The notes: a model not told the origin generated them from the sequence alone. Counted from the first letter of the stretch, positions 1 through 6,722 are shown. The stretch: DNA of 8,557 bases from an uncultured Oscillospiraceae bacterium (GCA_900555435.1 USLH01000098.1:1-8557); one strand, 5' to 3'. Made by a program: numbers and translations.

Positions 1-1
1 C

Positions 2-334
2 ATCGGAAAAAACGCGGCGCAGATCGTGGAGCGGATCGCCGACACGCCCGCGGAGGAGAAGGTGTGGCAGCACATCCATACGAGTGCCGACATTCACGCC
101 TACCGCGCGGAATACGCCACGGCGATCTATAAGGCCTACGCCCGGCCGATCGGGGAGATCCCCTACGACCGGGTGAACAAGGGGACGGGAAAGCGGTTTC
201 AGGGCGATGTCTACACCTGCCGGAAGGACGAGGCGGGGAAGAAGCTGGACAAGGCGGCGATGCTCTTATGCAGCAAGGCGCTGGGGCATAACCGCATCAG
301 CGTGGTGGCGGATAACTATATCCGCGGACTGTAG
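2..334 (+). CDS. Tyrosine recombinase (integrase), C-terminal part, 5' end outside window
   Basis: The reading frame is open from the left edge (first whole codon at base 2) to a TAG at 332-334, giving 110 residues; the true start lies upstream. I read it as the catalytic C-terminus of a tyrosine site-specific recombinase, the enzyme class that integrates and excises mobile elements. Visible residues, counted from base 2: an H-x-x-R box (HAYR, H32 and R35), an LGH motif (H96) and a tyrosine ten residues later (Y106), four residues from the C-terminus. The order H-x-x-R, LGH, Y is the family's active-site order; the first catalytic arginine would be upstream. Unusually, about 64 residues separate the two histidines, where about 25 is common in XerD/lambda-Int types. 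The insert is basic and contains a cysteine. A coiled-coil gene follows after 12 bases, as expected at the end of an integrated element. Family assignment is from motif recognition, not alignment. Confidence 0.72.
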   Translation: MGKNAAQIVERIADTPAEEKVWQHIHTSADIHAYRAEYATAIYKAYARPIGEIPYDRVNKGTGKRFQGDVYTCRKDEAGKKLDKAAMLLCSKALGHNRISVVADNYIRGL

Positions 335-346
335 GGGAGGCTTGAA

Positions 347-2251
347 ATGACCCAATTTGTGCGGAAAACGCTGCTGGGCGGATTTGCCGAGGTCCCGGGA
401 GGGCAGAACGATCCGGAGTGCAGCCATGTGCTGATGGAGCGAGCGGATTACGACGGCTTGTGCCGCTGTGTCTCCGACGCGAGGCAGGAAGCCATGCGGA
501 TAAGAAACGAGGGAGACAACGCGCTTGCAATGGCAAACCGAAGCGCGCGGGAGGCGCTGGCACAGGCGGAAAAAGAGGCCGGGGAACGCCTGCAGGCGCT
601 CCGGCAGGAGCTGGAGGCGGAGAAGGACGAGAGCGCGTATCAGCGGGCGCTGAATGCCAACCTGCTGCGGATCAACCGCGAGCGCGCCAACGCGGAGCGC
701 GGTTTGAGGCCGAAAAAGACGAGGCCGGGGTACATCGTACTCTATTCGGAGGAAAAGGACTATCCGTATCGGGACGGAAAGAGGCTCATTAAGGTGAAAA
801 TGTGGGAGACCACTTTGCAGAGTCCGTATCCGACCGGACTTGCGGAGGCGGCAGCGAGGCGGCAGCTTGAGGAGGATCTGTTTTCGGAGGAGAACGAGTG
901 GCTGAGCGCGGCGATCGGCATAACGGGCCGGTATTTGGACGATTATGAGAAAATGCGGGCGGAAAAGCACCTGAACCCCAACGATCCCTTCTTTCAGGGG
1001 AACATCGCCCTTGCCACGCTGCAGCGGCTGCGGGATCTTGGAAACACGCTGATCGTGGTGGAGCACGACGAGGACACCATGCGGGCGGCGGATTATATCG
1101 TGGACGTGGGCCCGGGAGCAGGCGTTCACGGGGGGAAGATTGTCTGTGCCGGCACGCCGAAGGAGATCATGGCGTGCAAGGAATCCATCACCGGGCAGTA
1201 TCTTTCCGGGGCAAGGAAGGTGCCGGTTCCGGAGGTGCGGCGTCCGGGGAACGGGGGATTCCTCACCGTCCGGAAGGCACGGCAGAACAATCTGAAGGGC
1301 ATCGACGTGAAGATCCCCCTGGGGACGTTCACCTGTGTGTCCGGCGTGTCCGGGTCGGGGAAGTCCTCGCTGGTCAACGAGATCCTTTATAAGACGCTGG
1401 CGGCGGAGCTGAACGGGGCGAAGGCGAAGCCGGGCCTGAGCGACGGCATCGATGGGATGGAGCAGCTGGACAAGGTCATCGACATTGATCAGTCCCCCAT
1501 CGGGCGGACGCCCCGGTCGAATCCCGCCACCTATACGGGGGTATTCACCGACATCCGGGAGCTGTTCGCCCAGACCGCCGATGCAAAAATGCGGGGTTAC
1601 GGAAGCAGCCGGTTCTCCTTCAACGTAAAGGGCGGCCGGTGCGAAGCCTGTGAAGGCGACGGCATTTTAAAGATCGAGATGCACTTTTTGCCGGATGTGT
1701 TCGTGCCCTGCGAGGTCTGCAAGGGGAAGCGGTACAATCGGGAAACGCTGGAAGTGAAATATAAGGGGAAAAGCATTTACGATGTGTTGGAAATGACGGT
1801 GGAGGAGGCCATGAGCTTCTTCGAGAGCCTTCCCCGGATCCGGCGGAAGATCGCAACGCTGTTTGAAGTGGGGCTTGGGTACATCAAGCTGGGGCAGCCG
1901 GCCACCACCCTTTCCGGCGGCGAGGCCCAGCGGGTGAAGCTGGCCACCGAGCTGTCGAAACGGAGCACCGGGAAGACCATCTACATTCTGGACGAGCCTA
2001 CCACAGGGCTTCACACCTACGACGTACAGAAGCTCATCGAGGTACTGCAGAAGCTGGTGGATGCGGGGAACACGGTGGTGGTCATCGAGCATAATCTGGA
2101 TGTTCTGAAAACCGCCGACTGGGTCATCGATCTGGGGCCGGAAGGCGGCGACCGGGGCGGCACGCTGGTTGCGGCGGGGACGCCGGAGGAGCTGGTGAAG
2201 ATCCCGGAAAGCTATACGGGGCAGTATTTAAAGCCGCTTCTGAAAAAATGA
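347..2251 (+). CDS. uvrA: Chimeric ORF: element-borne coiled-coil protein fused to C-terminal UvrA
   Basis: A 634-residue ORF starts at ATG 347, six bases after an AGGGGAGG ribosome binding site. Residues 1 to about 219 are not UvrA: this is an unrecognised, charged protein with a probable coiled coil (about 55-115, rich in A, E, Q and R). From about residue 222 it is unmistakably UvrA, the damage-recognition ATPase of nucleotide excision repair, entering just after NBD1's Walker B. It keeps the NBD1 H-loop (H240) and all of NBD2: Walker A (GVSGSGKSS, K339), a C4 zinc site (C432, C435, C455, C458), signature LSGGEAQR (522-529), Walker B with D549/E550, H-loop H582, and the usual ending GQYLKPLL. 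Missing are NBD1 Walker A and signature, the UvrB-binding domain, insertion domain and first zinc module: roughly the first 500 of about 940 residues. The product cannot be normal UvrA. An in-frame fusion by element insertion in uvrA is most likely; a deletion or assembly chimera is possible. The listed symbol applies only to the 3' part. Confidence 0.85.
   Translation: MTQFVRKTLLGGFAEVPGGQNDPECSHVLMERADYDGLCRCVSDARQEAMRIRNEGDNALAMANRSAREALAQAEKEAGERLQALRQELEAEKDESAYQRALNANLLRINRERANAERGLRPKKTRPGYIVLYSEEKDYPYRDGKRLIKVKMWETTLQSPYPTGLAEAAARRQLEEDLFSEENEWLSAAIGITGRYLDDYEKMRAEKHLNPNDPFFQGNIALATLQRLRDLGNTLIVVEHDEDTMRAADYIVDVGPGAGVHGGKIVCAGTPKEIMACKESITGQYLSGARKVPVPEVRRPGNGGFLTVRKARQNNLKGIDVKIPLGTFTCVSGVSGSGKSSLVNEILYKTLAAELNGAKAKPGLSDGIDGMEQLDKVIDIDQSPIGRTPRSNPATYTGVFTDIRELFAQTADAKMRGYGSSRFSFNVKGGRCEACEGDGILKIEMHFLPDVFVPCEVCKGKRYNRETLEVKYKGKSIYDVLEMTVEEAMSFFESLPRIRRKIATLFEVGLGYIKLGQPATTLSGGEAQRVKLATELSKRSTGKTIYILDEPTTGLHTYDVQKLIEVLQKLVDAGNTVVVIEHNLDVLKTADWVIDLGPEGGDRGGTLVAAGTPEELVKIPESYTGQYLKPLLKK
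995..1012 (+). other. Junction between element-derived sequence and uvrA (candidate attR)
   Basis: UvrA-like translation begins at the LATLQRLRDLGNT segment, whose first codons are at about 1010-1015. The residues just before it (DPFFQGNIA) do not fit the Walker B/D-loop sequence that precedes this segment in UvrA. The breakpoint therefore falls within about 15 bases here. If the upstream recombinase made the junction, this should hold the right attachment core, repeated where the 5' part of uvrA meets the element's other end. That partner lies outside the window, so core length and sequence cannot be defined. Confidence 0.5.
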
Positions 2252-2277
2252 AGATTAGAATTATTTTAAAAACGATA

Positions 2278-2306
2278 TTGACAGATCTATACCGGAGTGG
2301 TATACT
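2278..2306 (+). promoter_or_regulatory. Sigma-A promoter of fprA
   Basis: TTGACA at 2278-2283 and TATACT at 2301-2306 are separated by 17 bases, a near-perfect housekeeping promoter. The predicted start point is about 30 bases upstream of the fprA start codon. The -35 lies 26 bases past the uvrA stop. I see no hairpin terminator between them, so some readthrough from uvrA is possible. Confidence 0.88.
2288..2304 (+). promoter_or_regulatory. Palindromic operator candidate inside the fprA promoter
   Basis: TATACC-N5-GGTATA is a perfect 6+6 inverted repeat filling the end of the spacer and overlapping the -10 box. A protein bound here would block RNA polymerase, so it looks like a repressor site. 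Dyads with ATACC/GGTAT ends are known for some redox or metal-sensing regulators (Rrf2 and CsoR/CstR classes), which would suit a flavodiiron gene, but the regulator class cannot be assigned from the site. The -10 itself supplies part of the right arm, so chance symmetry is not excluded. Confidence 0.45.
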
Positions 2307-2342
2307 ATTCTTCGGAAATCATCCCGAAAGGTGGAATCAGAT

Positions 2343-3551
2343 ATGGCAGCAGAAAAACTTTTGAAGGATCTTTACGCAGTGGGGATCGAGGACCCGGGTC
2401 TTCGGGTCTTCGACATCGTCATGGCAACGGAATACGGCACCTCCTATAACTCCTACCTGCTTCGGGGCAGCGAGAAAACGGCGCTGATCGAGTGCAGCCA
2501 CCCGAAGTATTTTTCCCAGTACCGGAAAAACATCGAAGAGGTCTGCGATCCGGCGGATATCGACGTGCTGGTTTTAGATCACACCGAGCCGGATCACACC
2601 GGCTGTGCGGCGCAGCTCCTGGAGCTGAACCCCAAGATGGAGATCTACTGCTCCCAGGCGGCGTCTCTTTATATCAAGAACATCACCAACCGCACGGACT
2701 TAAAGATCCATGTGGTAAAGGATGGGGAGACCCTTTCTCTGGGGGATAAGACGCTGGAATTCCGGATGGCGCCGTTCCTTCATTGGCCGGATTCCATGTT
2801 CACCTGGTACAGAGAAGAGCAGGTGCTTTTTACCTGCGATTTCCTGGGGAGCCACTACTGCGAGCCGTATGTGATGGACACCTCCGTTTCCCGGCCGGAA
2901 GCCTATGAAGGGGCGTTCAAGGGGTATTACGACGCCATTTTCGGGCCGTTCCCCGGATTTGTGCAGAAAGGGCTTGCGAAGATCGCCGATCTGGACATCG
3001 GGATGGTCTGCGCCAGCCACGGGCCGGTGCTCACCAAGGGCGGACGGTTGGAGTACGCCATGGAGAAGTACCGGGAGTGGTCCGCACCCCGGAAAAACCC
3101 GGTGCTGACCGTGCCTGTGTTCTACTGCAGCGCTTACGGCAACACGGCGAAGATCGCCGAGGCTATCTGCGAGGGTATCAAAGAGGAGGTTCCCGATGCC
3201 TGTACGGAAGCTTATGATCTCATCGCCCATCCCCTTGGGGAGATGGCGGCGAAGCTCAACAGTTCCGACGGGTTTGCGGTGGGGTCCCCCACGCTGAACC
3301 GGGATGCAGTGCCGCCGGTGTGGGACCTGCTGAGCCGGGTGGACGCCGTCAACTGCGCCAAGCGGCCGGCGCTGGTCTTCGGCTCCTACGGCTGGAGCGG
3401 CGAGGCGTTCGGGAATATCAAGTCCCGGCTGGAGAACCTCAAGATGGCGGTGTTCGAGGAGCCTTTCCGGGTGGCGTTTGTCCCCACGGAGGAGGATCTG
3501 AAGAACGCAAAAGAGCTGGGGCGGCGGTTTGCGGCTTCCATGAAAAGGTAA
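2343..3551 (+). CDS. fprA: Flavodiiron protein, FprA family A-type flavoprotein (O2/NO reductase)
   Basis: A 402-residue cytoplasmic enzyme that reduces oxygen to water and/or nitric oxide to N2O at a non-haem di-iron centre fed by FMN, protecting anaerobes from oxidative or nitrosative stress. The N-terminal metallo-beta-lactamase-like domain has the full set of iron ligands: H80, E82 and D84 in HTEPDH, then H147, D166 and H226, nearly the same numbering as in characterised flavodiiron proteins. The C-terminal flavodoxin-like domain starts near 255, with an FMN phosphate loop at 261-268 (YCSAYGNT). It ends without a rubredoxin or flavin-reductase extension, so this is a class A two-domain form; its electron donor is not in the window. 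I chose ATG 2343 over the in-frame GTG at 2331 because an AAAGGTGG site lies eight bases before the ATG and the GTG falls inside it. It is monocistronic, with its own promoter, operator candidate and terminator. Confidence 0.94.
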   Translation: MAAEKLLKDLYAVGIEDPGLRVFDIVMATEYGTSYNSYLLRGSEKTALIECSHPKYFSQYRKNIEEVCDPADIDVLVLDHTEPDHTGCAAQLLELNPKMEIYCSQAASLYIKNITNRTDLKIHVVKDGETLSLGDKTLEFRMAPFLHWPDSMFTWYREEQVLFTCDFLGSHYCEPYVMDTSVSRPEAYEGAFKGYYDAIFGPFPGFVQKGLAKIADLDIGMVCASHGPVLTKGGRLEYAMEKYREWSAPRKNPVLTVPVFYCSAYGNTAKIAEAICEGIKEEVPDACTEAYDLIAHPLGEMAAKLNSSDGFAVGSPTLNRDAVPPVWDLLSRVDAVNCAKRPALVFGSYGWSGEAFGNIKSRLENLKMAVFEEPFRVAFVPTEEDLKNAKELGRRFAASMKR

Positions 3552-3560
3552 AAATAAGAA

Positions 3561-3601
3561 AAAAACAGAGCTTCGGCGGAGAACCGGGGCTTTTGTTTTT
3601 T
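3561..3601 (+). terminator. Intrinsic terminator of fprA
   Basis: An imperfect hairpin starts ten bases after the fprA stop: arms at about 3566-3576 and 3584-3595 with one bulged T, some G-T pairs and a 7-base loop. It is followed by six T residues (3596-3601). An A-run upstream can pair with the T-run, so it may also act on the opposite strand against the convergent gene. Confidence 0.75.
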
Positions 3602-3671
3602 ATGGGAAAATTCGGCAGGAGCTTTGCGGCCATGCGGGGGAATGAATAGAGAAGATTGGAAATTTCATTGT

Positions 3672-4106
3672 CTAATATCCTCTGTATTCGTGAAGTAAGT
3701 CACTTAGCTTGTCGTTTTTCTCGATGAAATCCATGAGGTATTTTGGGGTTATTTCAAATTGGAGATGACCGTTTTCTTTCCGCTCCTTTGTCGCGAGGAT
3801 CTGTTCTCCTTCTTTTGAGGTGATCCGAAACCCGTGGATGATTCGATTCCGCATTTCTACAATTTCTAAAAACAGATTTTCAATATCCTTGTTTCCGGAT
3901 TTTTTAGAAATGGTACTCGACAGATGCTTCTTGAGCTGTCCGGACGTTTTATCAATCAAATCATACCAGCTATCAGGTGAGACGTTTGTGCGAATGATAT
4001 TCTCTATTAGAAATCCGTTATTTGAAGAAAAAACACAGAGAGCTGTGCCTAATAATTCCCGATATTCTTTTTCTGGTAAGGATTGTTTGCTGTAAGTTTC
4101 GTACAT
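3672..4106 (-). CDS. HEPN-like hypothetical protein
   Basis: A 144-residue soluble, mostly helical protein without signal peptide or membrane segment. The start (ATG, complement of 4104-4106) has a GAGGGA ribosome site about seven bases upstream. I recognise no named family with certainty. The clearest motif is R86-N87-x3-H91 (RNRIIH) at the end of a predicted helix; R, a polar residue, then H at this spacing is the catalytic signature of HEPN-domain RNases of toxin-antitoxin, abortive-infection and CRISPR-associated systems. The length fits a minimal HEPN domain with a short C-terminal tail. No antitoxin-like partner (MNT nucleotidyltransferase or other) lies beside it. The gene is visibly AT-richer and uses more A/T-ending codons than the genes on both sides, suggesting transfer. 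It converges on fprA and diverges from the GH125 gene. A role in RNA cleavage or defence is inference; a non-catalytic HEPN-like fold remains possible. Confidence 0.7.
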   Translation of the reverse strand: MYETYSKQSLPEKEYRELLGTALCVFSSNNGFLIENIIRTNVSPDSWYDLIDKTSGQLKKHLSSTISKKSGNKDIENLFLEIVEMRNRIIHGFRITSKEGEQILATKERKENGHLQFEITPKYLMDFIEKNDKLSDLLHEYRGY

Positions 4107-4141
4107 GGTATTTCCCTCTGCAGCTTCTGCGTTTTTCTTTT

Positions 4142-4170
4142 ATCTTAACATGAGATGGGGGAAAGCGCAA
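4142..4170 (-). promoter_or_regulatory. Probable promoter of the HEPN-like gene
   Basis: On the minus strand there is an extended -10, TGTTAAGAT (complement of 4142-4150), with a weak -35, TTGCGC (complement of 4165-4170), 17 bases away. The predicted start point is about 30 bases before the start codon. The extended TG compensates for the poor -35. Confidence 0.5.
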
Positions 4171-4183
4171 GGGGCGGCTGCGA

Positions 4184-4213
4184 TTGACAAAAGGAGGGGG
4201 AATCTGTTATACT
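4184..4213 (+). promoter_or_regulatory. Sigma-A promoter of the GH125 gene
   Basis: TTGACA at 4184-4189 and TATACT at 4208-4213, spacer 18, with an extended TG (TGT directly before the -10). The predicted transcript has a leader of about 100 bases before the mannosidase start at 4318. The -35 regions of this and the divergent HEPN-like promoter are only 13 bases apart. Confidence 0.8.
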
Positions 4214-4317
4214 TTTTGCAGAGGGAGGGGCCATGCCGTACAGAAGACCGATTGCGAAAAATGCGGGTCCGTCTGGGCCTATGACTCTTCCAAAAATCAG
4301 AAATAAGGAGAAAAAAT

Positions 4318-5598
4318 ATGAGTGGAACATTGCCGATGAAAGAGCTTCAGGTTGTGATCGACGAGGTAAAAGCCCGGCTTTCCCACCGGCCGAAGCTGGC
4401 GAAGCTGTTTGAAAACTGCTATCCTAACACGCTTGCCACCACGACGAAAATTTTAGAGGACGGCTCCACCTTTGTGTTCACCGGGGACATCCCTGCCATG
4501 TGGCTGCGGGACTCGTCCGCACAGGTGCGGCACTACATCGGGGCTGCCAAGCGGTTCCCGGAGGTGGCGGAGCTGATCGAGGGGCTTTTGAAGAAGCAGA
4601 TGTTCTGCATCCAGCTGGATCCGTACGCCAACGCCTATAACGAGGAGCCCAATGGAAAATGCTGGGAGCGGGACGAGCCGGCGCAGATTCCGTGGGTCTG
4701 GGAACGGAAGTACGAGATCGACTCGCTTTGCTATCCCTTCCAGCTGGCGTGGCTTTTCTGGAAAGCCACCGGCCGCACCGGCTGCTTTGACGGGGAATTC
4801 AAGAAGACCGCAGAGCTGGTCATGGAGCTGTGGACGAAGGAGCAGAACCATCCGGAGGATTCGGACTACTACTTTATCCGGAAAAACTGCCCGCCTACGG
4901 ATACTCTTTCCCACGAAGGGAAGGGCGCACCGGTGGCGGTCACCGGCATGACCTGGTCTGGCTTCCGTCCCAGCGACGACGCCTGCGTTTACGGGTATCT
5001 GGTTCCTTCCAATATGTTCGCTTCGGTGGTGTTGGGGTATCTTTCCGAGATCTTCCGTGAGATCTATCACGATGAAGCGGCGGCTGCGAAGGCGGAAAAG
5101 CTGCAGGGCGAGATCGACGAGGGCATCCGGAAATACGGCATCGTGGAGCATGAGAAGTTCGGGAAGATCTATGCCTACGAGACTGACGGCATGGGGCATT
5201 ACACCCTGATGGACGATGCAAACGTGCCGAGTTTGCTGTCTATCCCCTATCTGGGATGGTGCAAGGCTGACGACGAGATCTATCAGAACACCCGTCGGTT
5301 CGTTTTAAGCTCCGATAACCCATTCTATTACGAAGGAAAGGTGCTGAAGGGGGTGGGTTCTCCCCATACGCCGCCCCGCTATGTCTGGCACATTGCCCTT
5401 TCCATGCAGGGGCTGACCTCCTCCGACCGGGAGGAGCAGGAGGAGCTTTTGAAACTCCTGGAGAATTCCGACGCCGGCACCGGATATATGCACGAGGGCG
5501 TTTTCGTGGACGATCCGGCCCAGTTCACCCGTCCGTGGTTCGCATGGTCCAACTCCATTTTCTCCGAGTTCGTGCTGCACTATCTGGGAATGGAATAA
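4318..5598 (+). CDS. GH125 exo-alpha-1,6-mannosidase
   Basis: A 426-residue glycoside hydrolase of family 125 (formerly DUF1237). The family removes non-reducing-end alpha-1,6-linked mannose by an inverting mechanism, as in trimming of N-glycan cores. No signal peptide is visible, so it should act in the cytoplasm on imported oligosaccharides. Family features: TGDIPAMWLRDSSAQV (about 55-70), KYEIDSLCYP (about 130-139) and FRPSDDACVYGYLVPSNMF (about 216-234). D220 in the last matches the general acid, and E393 in YMHEGVFVDDP matches the base, reported for the Clostridium perfringens enzyme as I recall it. The ending is the usual PWFAWSNSIFSE-type segment. Length is normal. The start is well defined: AAGGAG seven bases before ATG 4318. 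It stands alone with its own promoter, leader and strong terminator, with no transporter or regulator gene next to it. Confidence 0.94.
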   Translation: MSGTLPMKELQVVIDEVKARLSHRPKLAKLFENCYPNTLATTTKILEDGSTFVFTGDIPAMWLRDSSAQVRHYIGAAKRFPEVAELIEGLLKKQMFCIQLDPYANAYNEEPNGKCWERDEPAQIPWVWERKYEIDSLCYPFQLAWLFWKATGRTGCFDGEFKKTAELVMELWTKEQNHPEDSDYYFIRKNCPPTDTLSHEGKGAPVAVTGMTWSGFRPSDDACVYGYLVPSNMFASVVLGYLSEIFREIYHDEAAAAKAEKLQGEIDEGIRKYGIVEHEKFGKIYAYETDGMGHYTLMDDANVPSLLSIPYLGWCKADDEIYQNTRRFVLSSDNPFYYEGKVLKGVGSPHTPPRYVWHIALSMQGLTSSDREEQEELLKLLENSDAGTGYMHEGVFVDDPAQFTRPWFAWSNSIFSEFVLHYLGME

Positions 5599-5613
5599 AA
5601 GAACAAGGAACTT

Positions 5614-5652
5614 GCCCCGGCGCAGAGAAAGCTCTGCCGCCGGGGCGTTTTT
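5614..5652 (+). terminator. Strong intrinsic terminator of the GH125 gene
   Basis: A GC-rich hairpin with arms at 5614-5627 and 5632-5646, one bulged C, a four-base loop and 14 pairs, followed by GTTTTT. It starts 15 bases after the stop codon. The convergent DUF4363 gene ends at 5658, so its transcript runs into the same hairpin, but the T-run on that side is poor; bidirectional use would be weaker. Confidence 0.9.
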
Positions 5653-5657
5653 GCGTT

Positions 5658-6029
5658 TCAGAGGATATTTTGCAGGCTGGGGCGTTCCCGCTGATAAAGA
5701 TCTCGGATGGAGAAGACGGTCTGGCGCAGGCGGACGGAGAAATCATCGGTGTTCCCGGTGCGGAGAAGGGCGGCGCACTCCTCCAACCGGTCGCTGATCT
5801 CCGTTAAGGGCTCCTCCCGGACGAAAACGCCGATCCAGCGTTTTTTCTGTTCCCACTCCTCTTGAATCCCCGCAAGAGCGTTCAGGGCTTCGGAAGGCTC
5901 TGAGACAGATTCCAGCTGTTCCAATCGGGCGGAGAAGCCGTTGGTGACGGTTTTCAGCCAGCAGAGGGACCCAATCCCGAAAATCAGGATCAAGAGGAGC
6001 AGGATGGAGATGGTTACGACTCGTTTCAT
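5658..6029 (-). CDS. DUF4363 family membrane-anchored protein
   Basis: A 123-residue protein with an N-terminal hydrophobic segment (about 4-25, rich in I and L) followed by a charged, helical extracytoplasmic domain; it fits a single-span membrane protein. I chose the ATG whose codon is the complement of 6027-6029 because AAAGGAGGG lies just upstream and the hydrophobic segment follows at once; the longer in-frame reading up to 6140 lacks these and lies inside the upstream gene. Conserved-looking residues include the W59...W65 segment. It resembles DUF4363, small proteins of unknown function often encoded after DUF421 genes in Clostridia. The start overlaps the DUF421 stop as ATGA, implying one mRNA and coupled translation. 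Function unknown; a shared envelope or spore-membrane role with DUF421 is inferred from context. Confidence 0.75.
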   Translation of the reverse strand: MKRVVTISILLLLILIFGIGSLCWLKTVTNGFSARLEQLESVSEPSEALNALAGIQEEWEQKKRWIGVFVREEPLTEISDRLEECAALLRTGNTDDFSVRLRQTVFSIRDLYQRERPSLQNIL

Positions 6030-6703
6030 CGGCTGCCCTCCTTTTTGGGGATCAGGCAGTATTGGCCGTTCCGGTCGGCGGTCATGAGAAAAACGTCCTC
6101 TTCCCGGATGCGGTTGTCCCTTAAAACGGATCGGAGCCATGGCTCCGTCAGCCCGTAAGCGGAAAGAGCGGAGCGGAGGATCCGTCCATCGCTTAAAACG
6201 ACGGTAGGCGGGTCGGCATCAGAGCCTTTTAAATCCAGCATCCGGGCGGTGACGGTCTGGGCCTTATATTTCTGGAGGATGTTCACCTGACCGGTGGTCT
6301 CCACGATAGCGTACTGTACGTCCCGAAGGTCGAAAACGGATTTGCCCCGAAGGGTCTCCATCAGGTCGTCAATGGAGAAACGCAGCTGCTTCATGGCGGA
6401 CTGGTCGATTTGGCCGTTCTGGATGAGGACCACCGGTTTTCCGGAAACGAGGGTGCGGAATCGGCGGGAGTGAAGGGAGATGCCGGAGATGATCAGCTCA
6501 AAGCCCACCAGCACTACGATGGGAACCATGCCCATGATCATGGGGATGGAGTTGTCCTCGATGGGAAGGGAGGCAATGTTGGAGATGAGGATGGTGATGA
6601 CCAGCTCCGAGGGCTGAAGCTCGCCTAACTGCCGCTTTCCCATCAGGCGCAGGCAGAAGATAATGAGAAGGTAAAGAAGGATCGCACGGATAAAGACGAT
6701 CAT
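6026..6703 (-). CDS. DUF421 (YetF-like) membrane protein
   Basis: A 225-residue integral membrane protein with three predicted N-terminal spans (about 2-20, 33-50, 54-77) and a C-terminal soluble domain. Family hallmarks are MGKRQLGELQPSELVITIL followed by SNIASLPIED, GKPVVLIQNGQI at the start of the soluble domain, and the later DDLMETLR...DVQYAIVET pattern. Bacillus relatives (YetF, YdfS and the 2Duf protein) are spore-membrane proteins linked to spore resistance, but many DUF421 members have no known role. I prefer the start at 6703 (MIVFIRAI) because AAAGGAAG lies about six bases upstream; an in-frame ATG at 6727 adds eight charged residues but has no ribosome site. It is first in a two-gene unit with DUF4363 and diverges from gerA behind a forespore-like promoter, which supports a sporulation role by inference. 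Confidence 0.9.
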   Translation of the reverse strand: MIVFIRAILLYLLIIFCLRLMGKRQLGELQPSELVITILISNIASLPIEDNSIPMIMGMVPIVVLVGFELIISGISLHSRRFRTLVSGKPVVLIQNGQIDQSAMKQLRFSIDDLMETLRGKSVFDLRDVQYAIVETTGQVNILQKYKAQTVTARMLDLKGSDADPPTVVLSDGRILRSALSAYGLTEPWLRSVLRDNRIREEDVFLMTADRNGQYCLIPKKEGSR

Positions 6704-6722
6704 AAGGCTCTTCCTTTCCGGG

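Noticed and set aside
970..998. CCTGAA-N17-TTCAGG inverted repeat just before the uvrA junction
   Set aside because: Six-base arms 17 bases apart are too short and too far apart for a typical tyrosine-recombinase core site; such repeats occur by chance.
266..1129. Long minus-strand open frame of 287 codons opposite the recombinase and the fusion ORF
   Set aside because: It is a GC-rich antisense shadow with R, P and L-rich translation; the plus-strand frames have ribosome sites and recognisable motifs.
3602..3671. Possible small gene or RNA between the fprA terminator and the HEPN-like gene
   Set aside because: I see no start with a ribosome site, no stable hairpin and no promoter in these 70 bases.
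4453..5199. Minus-strand open frame of 248 codons inside the GH125 gene
   Set aside because: It lies entirely antisense to a confidently identified enzyme, and its composition is typical of an antisense shadow frame.
6030..6140. Longer N-terminus for the DUF4363 protein
   Set aside because: The extra 37 residues are R/P-rich, lie inside the DUF421 gene and have no ribosome site, whereas the inner ATG has AAAGGAGGG.
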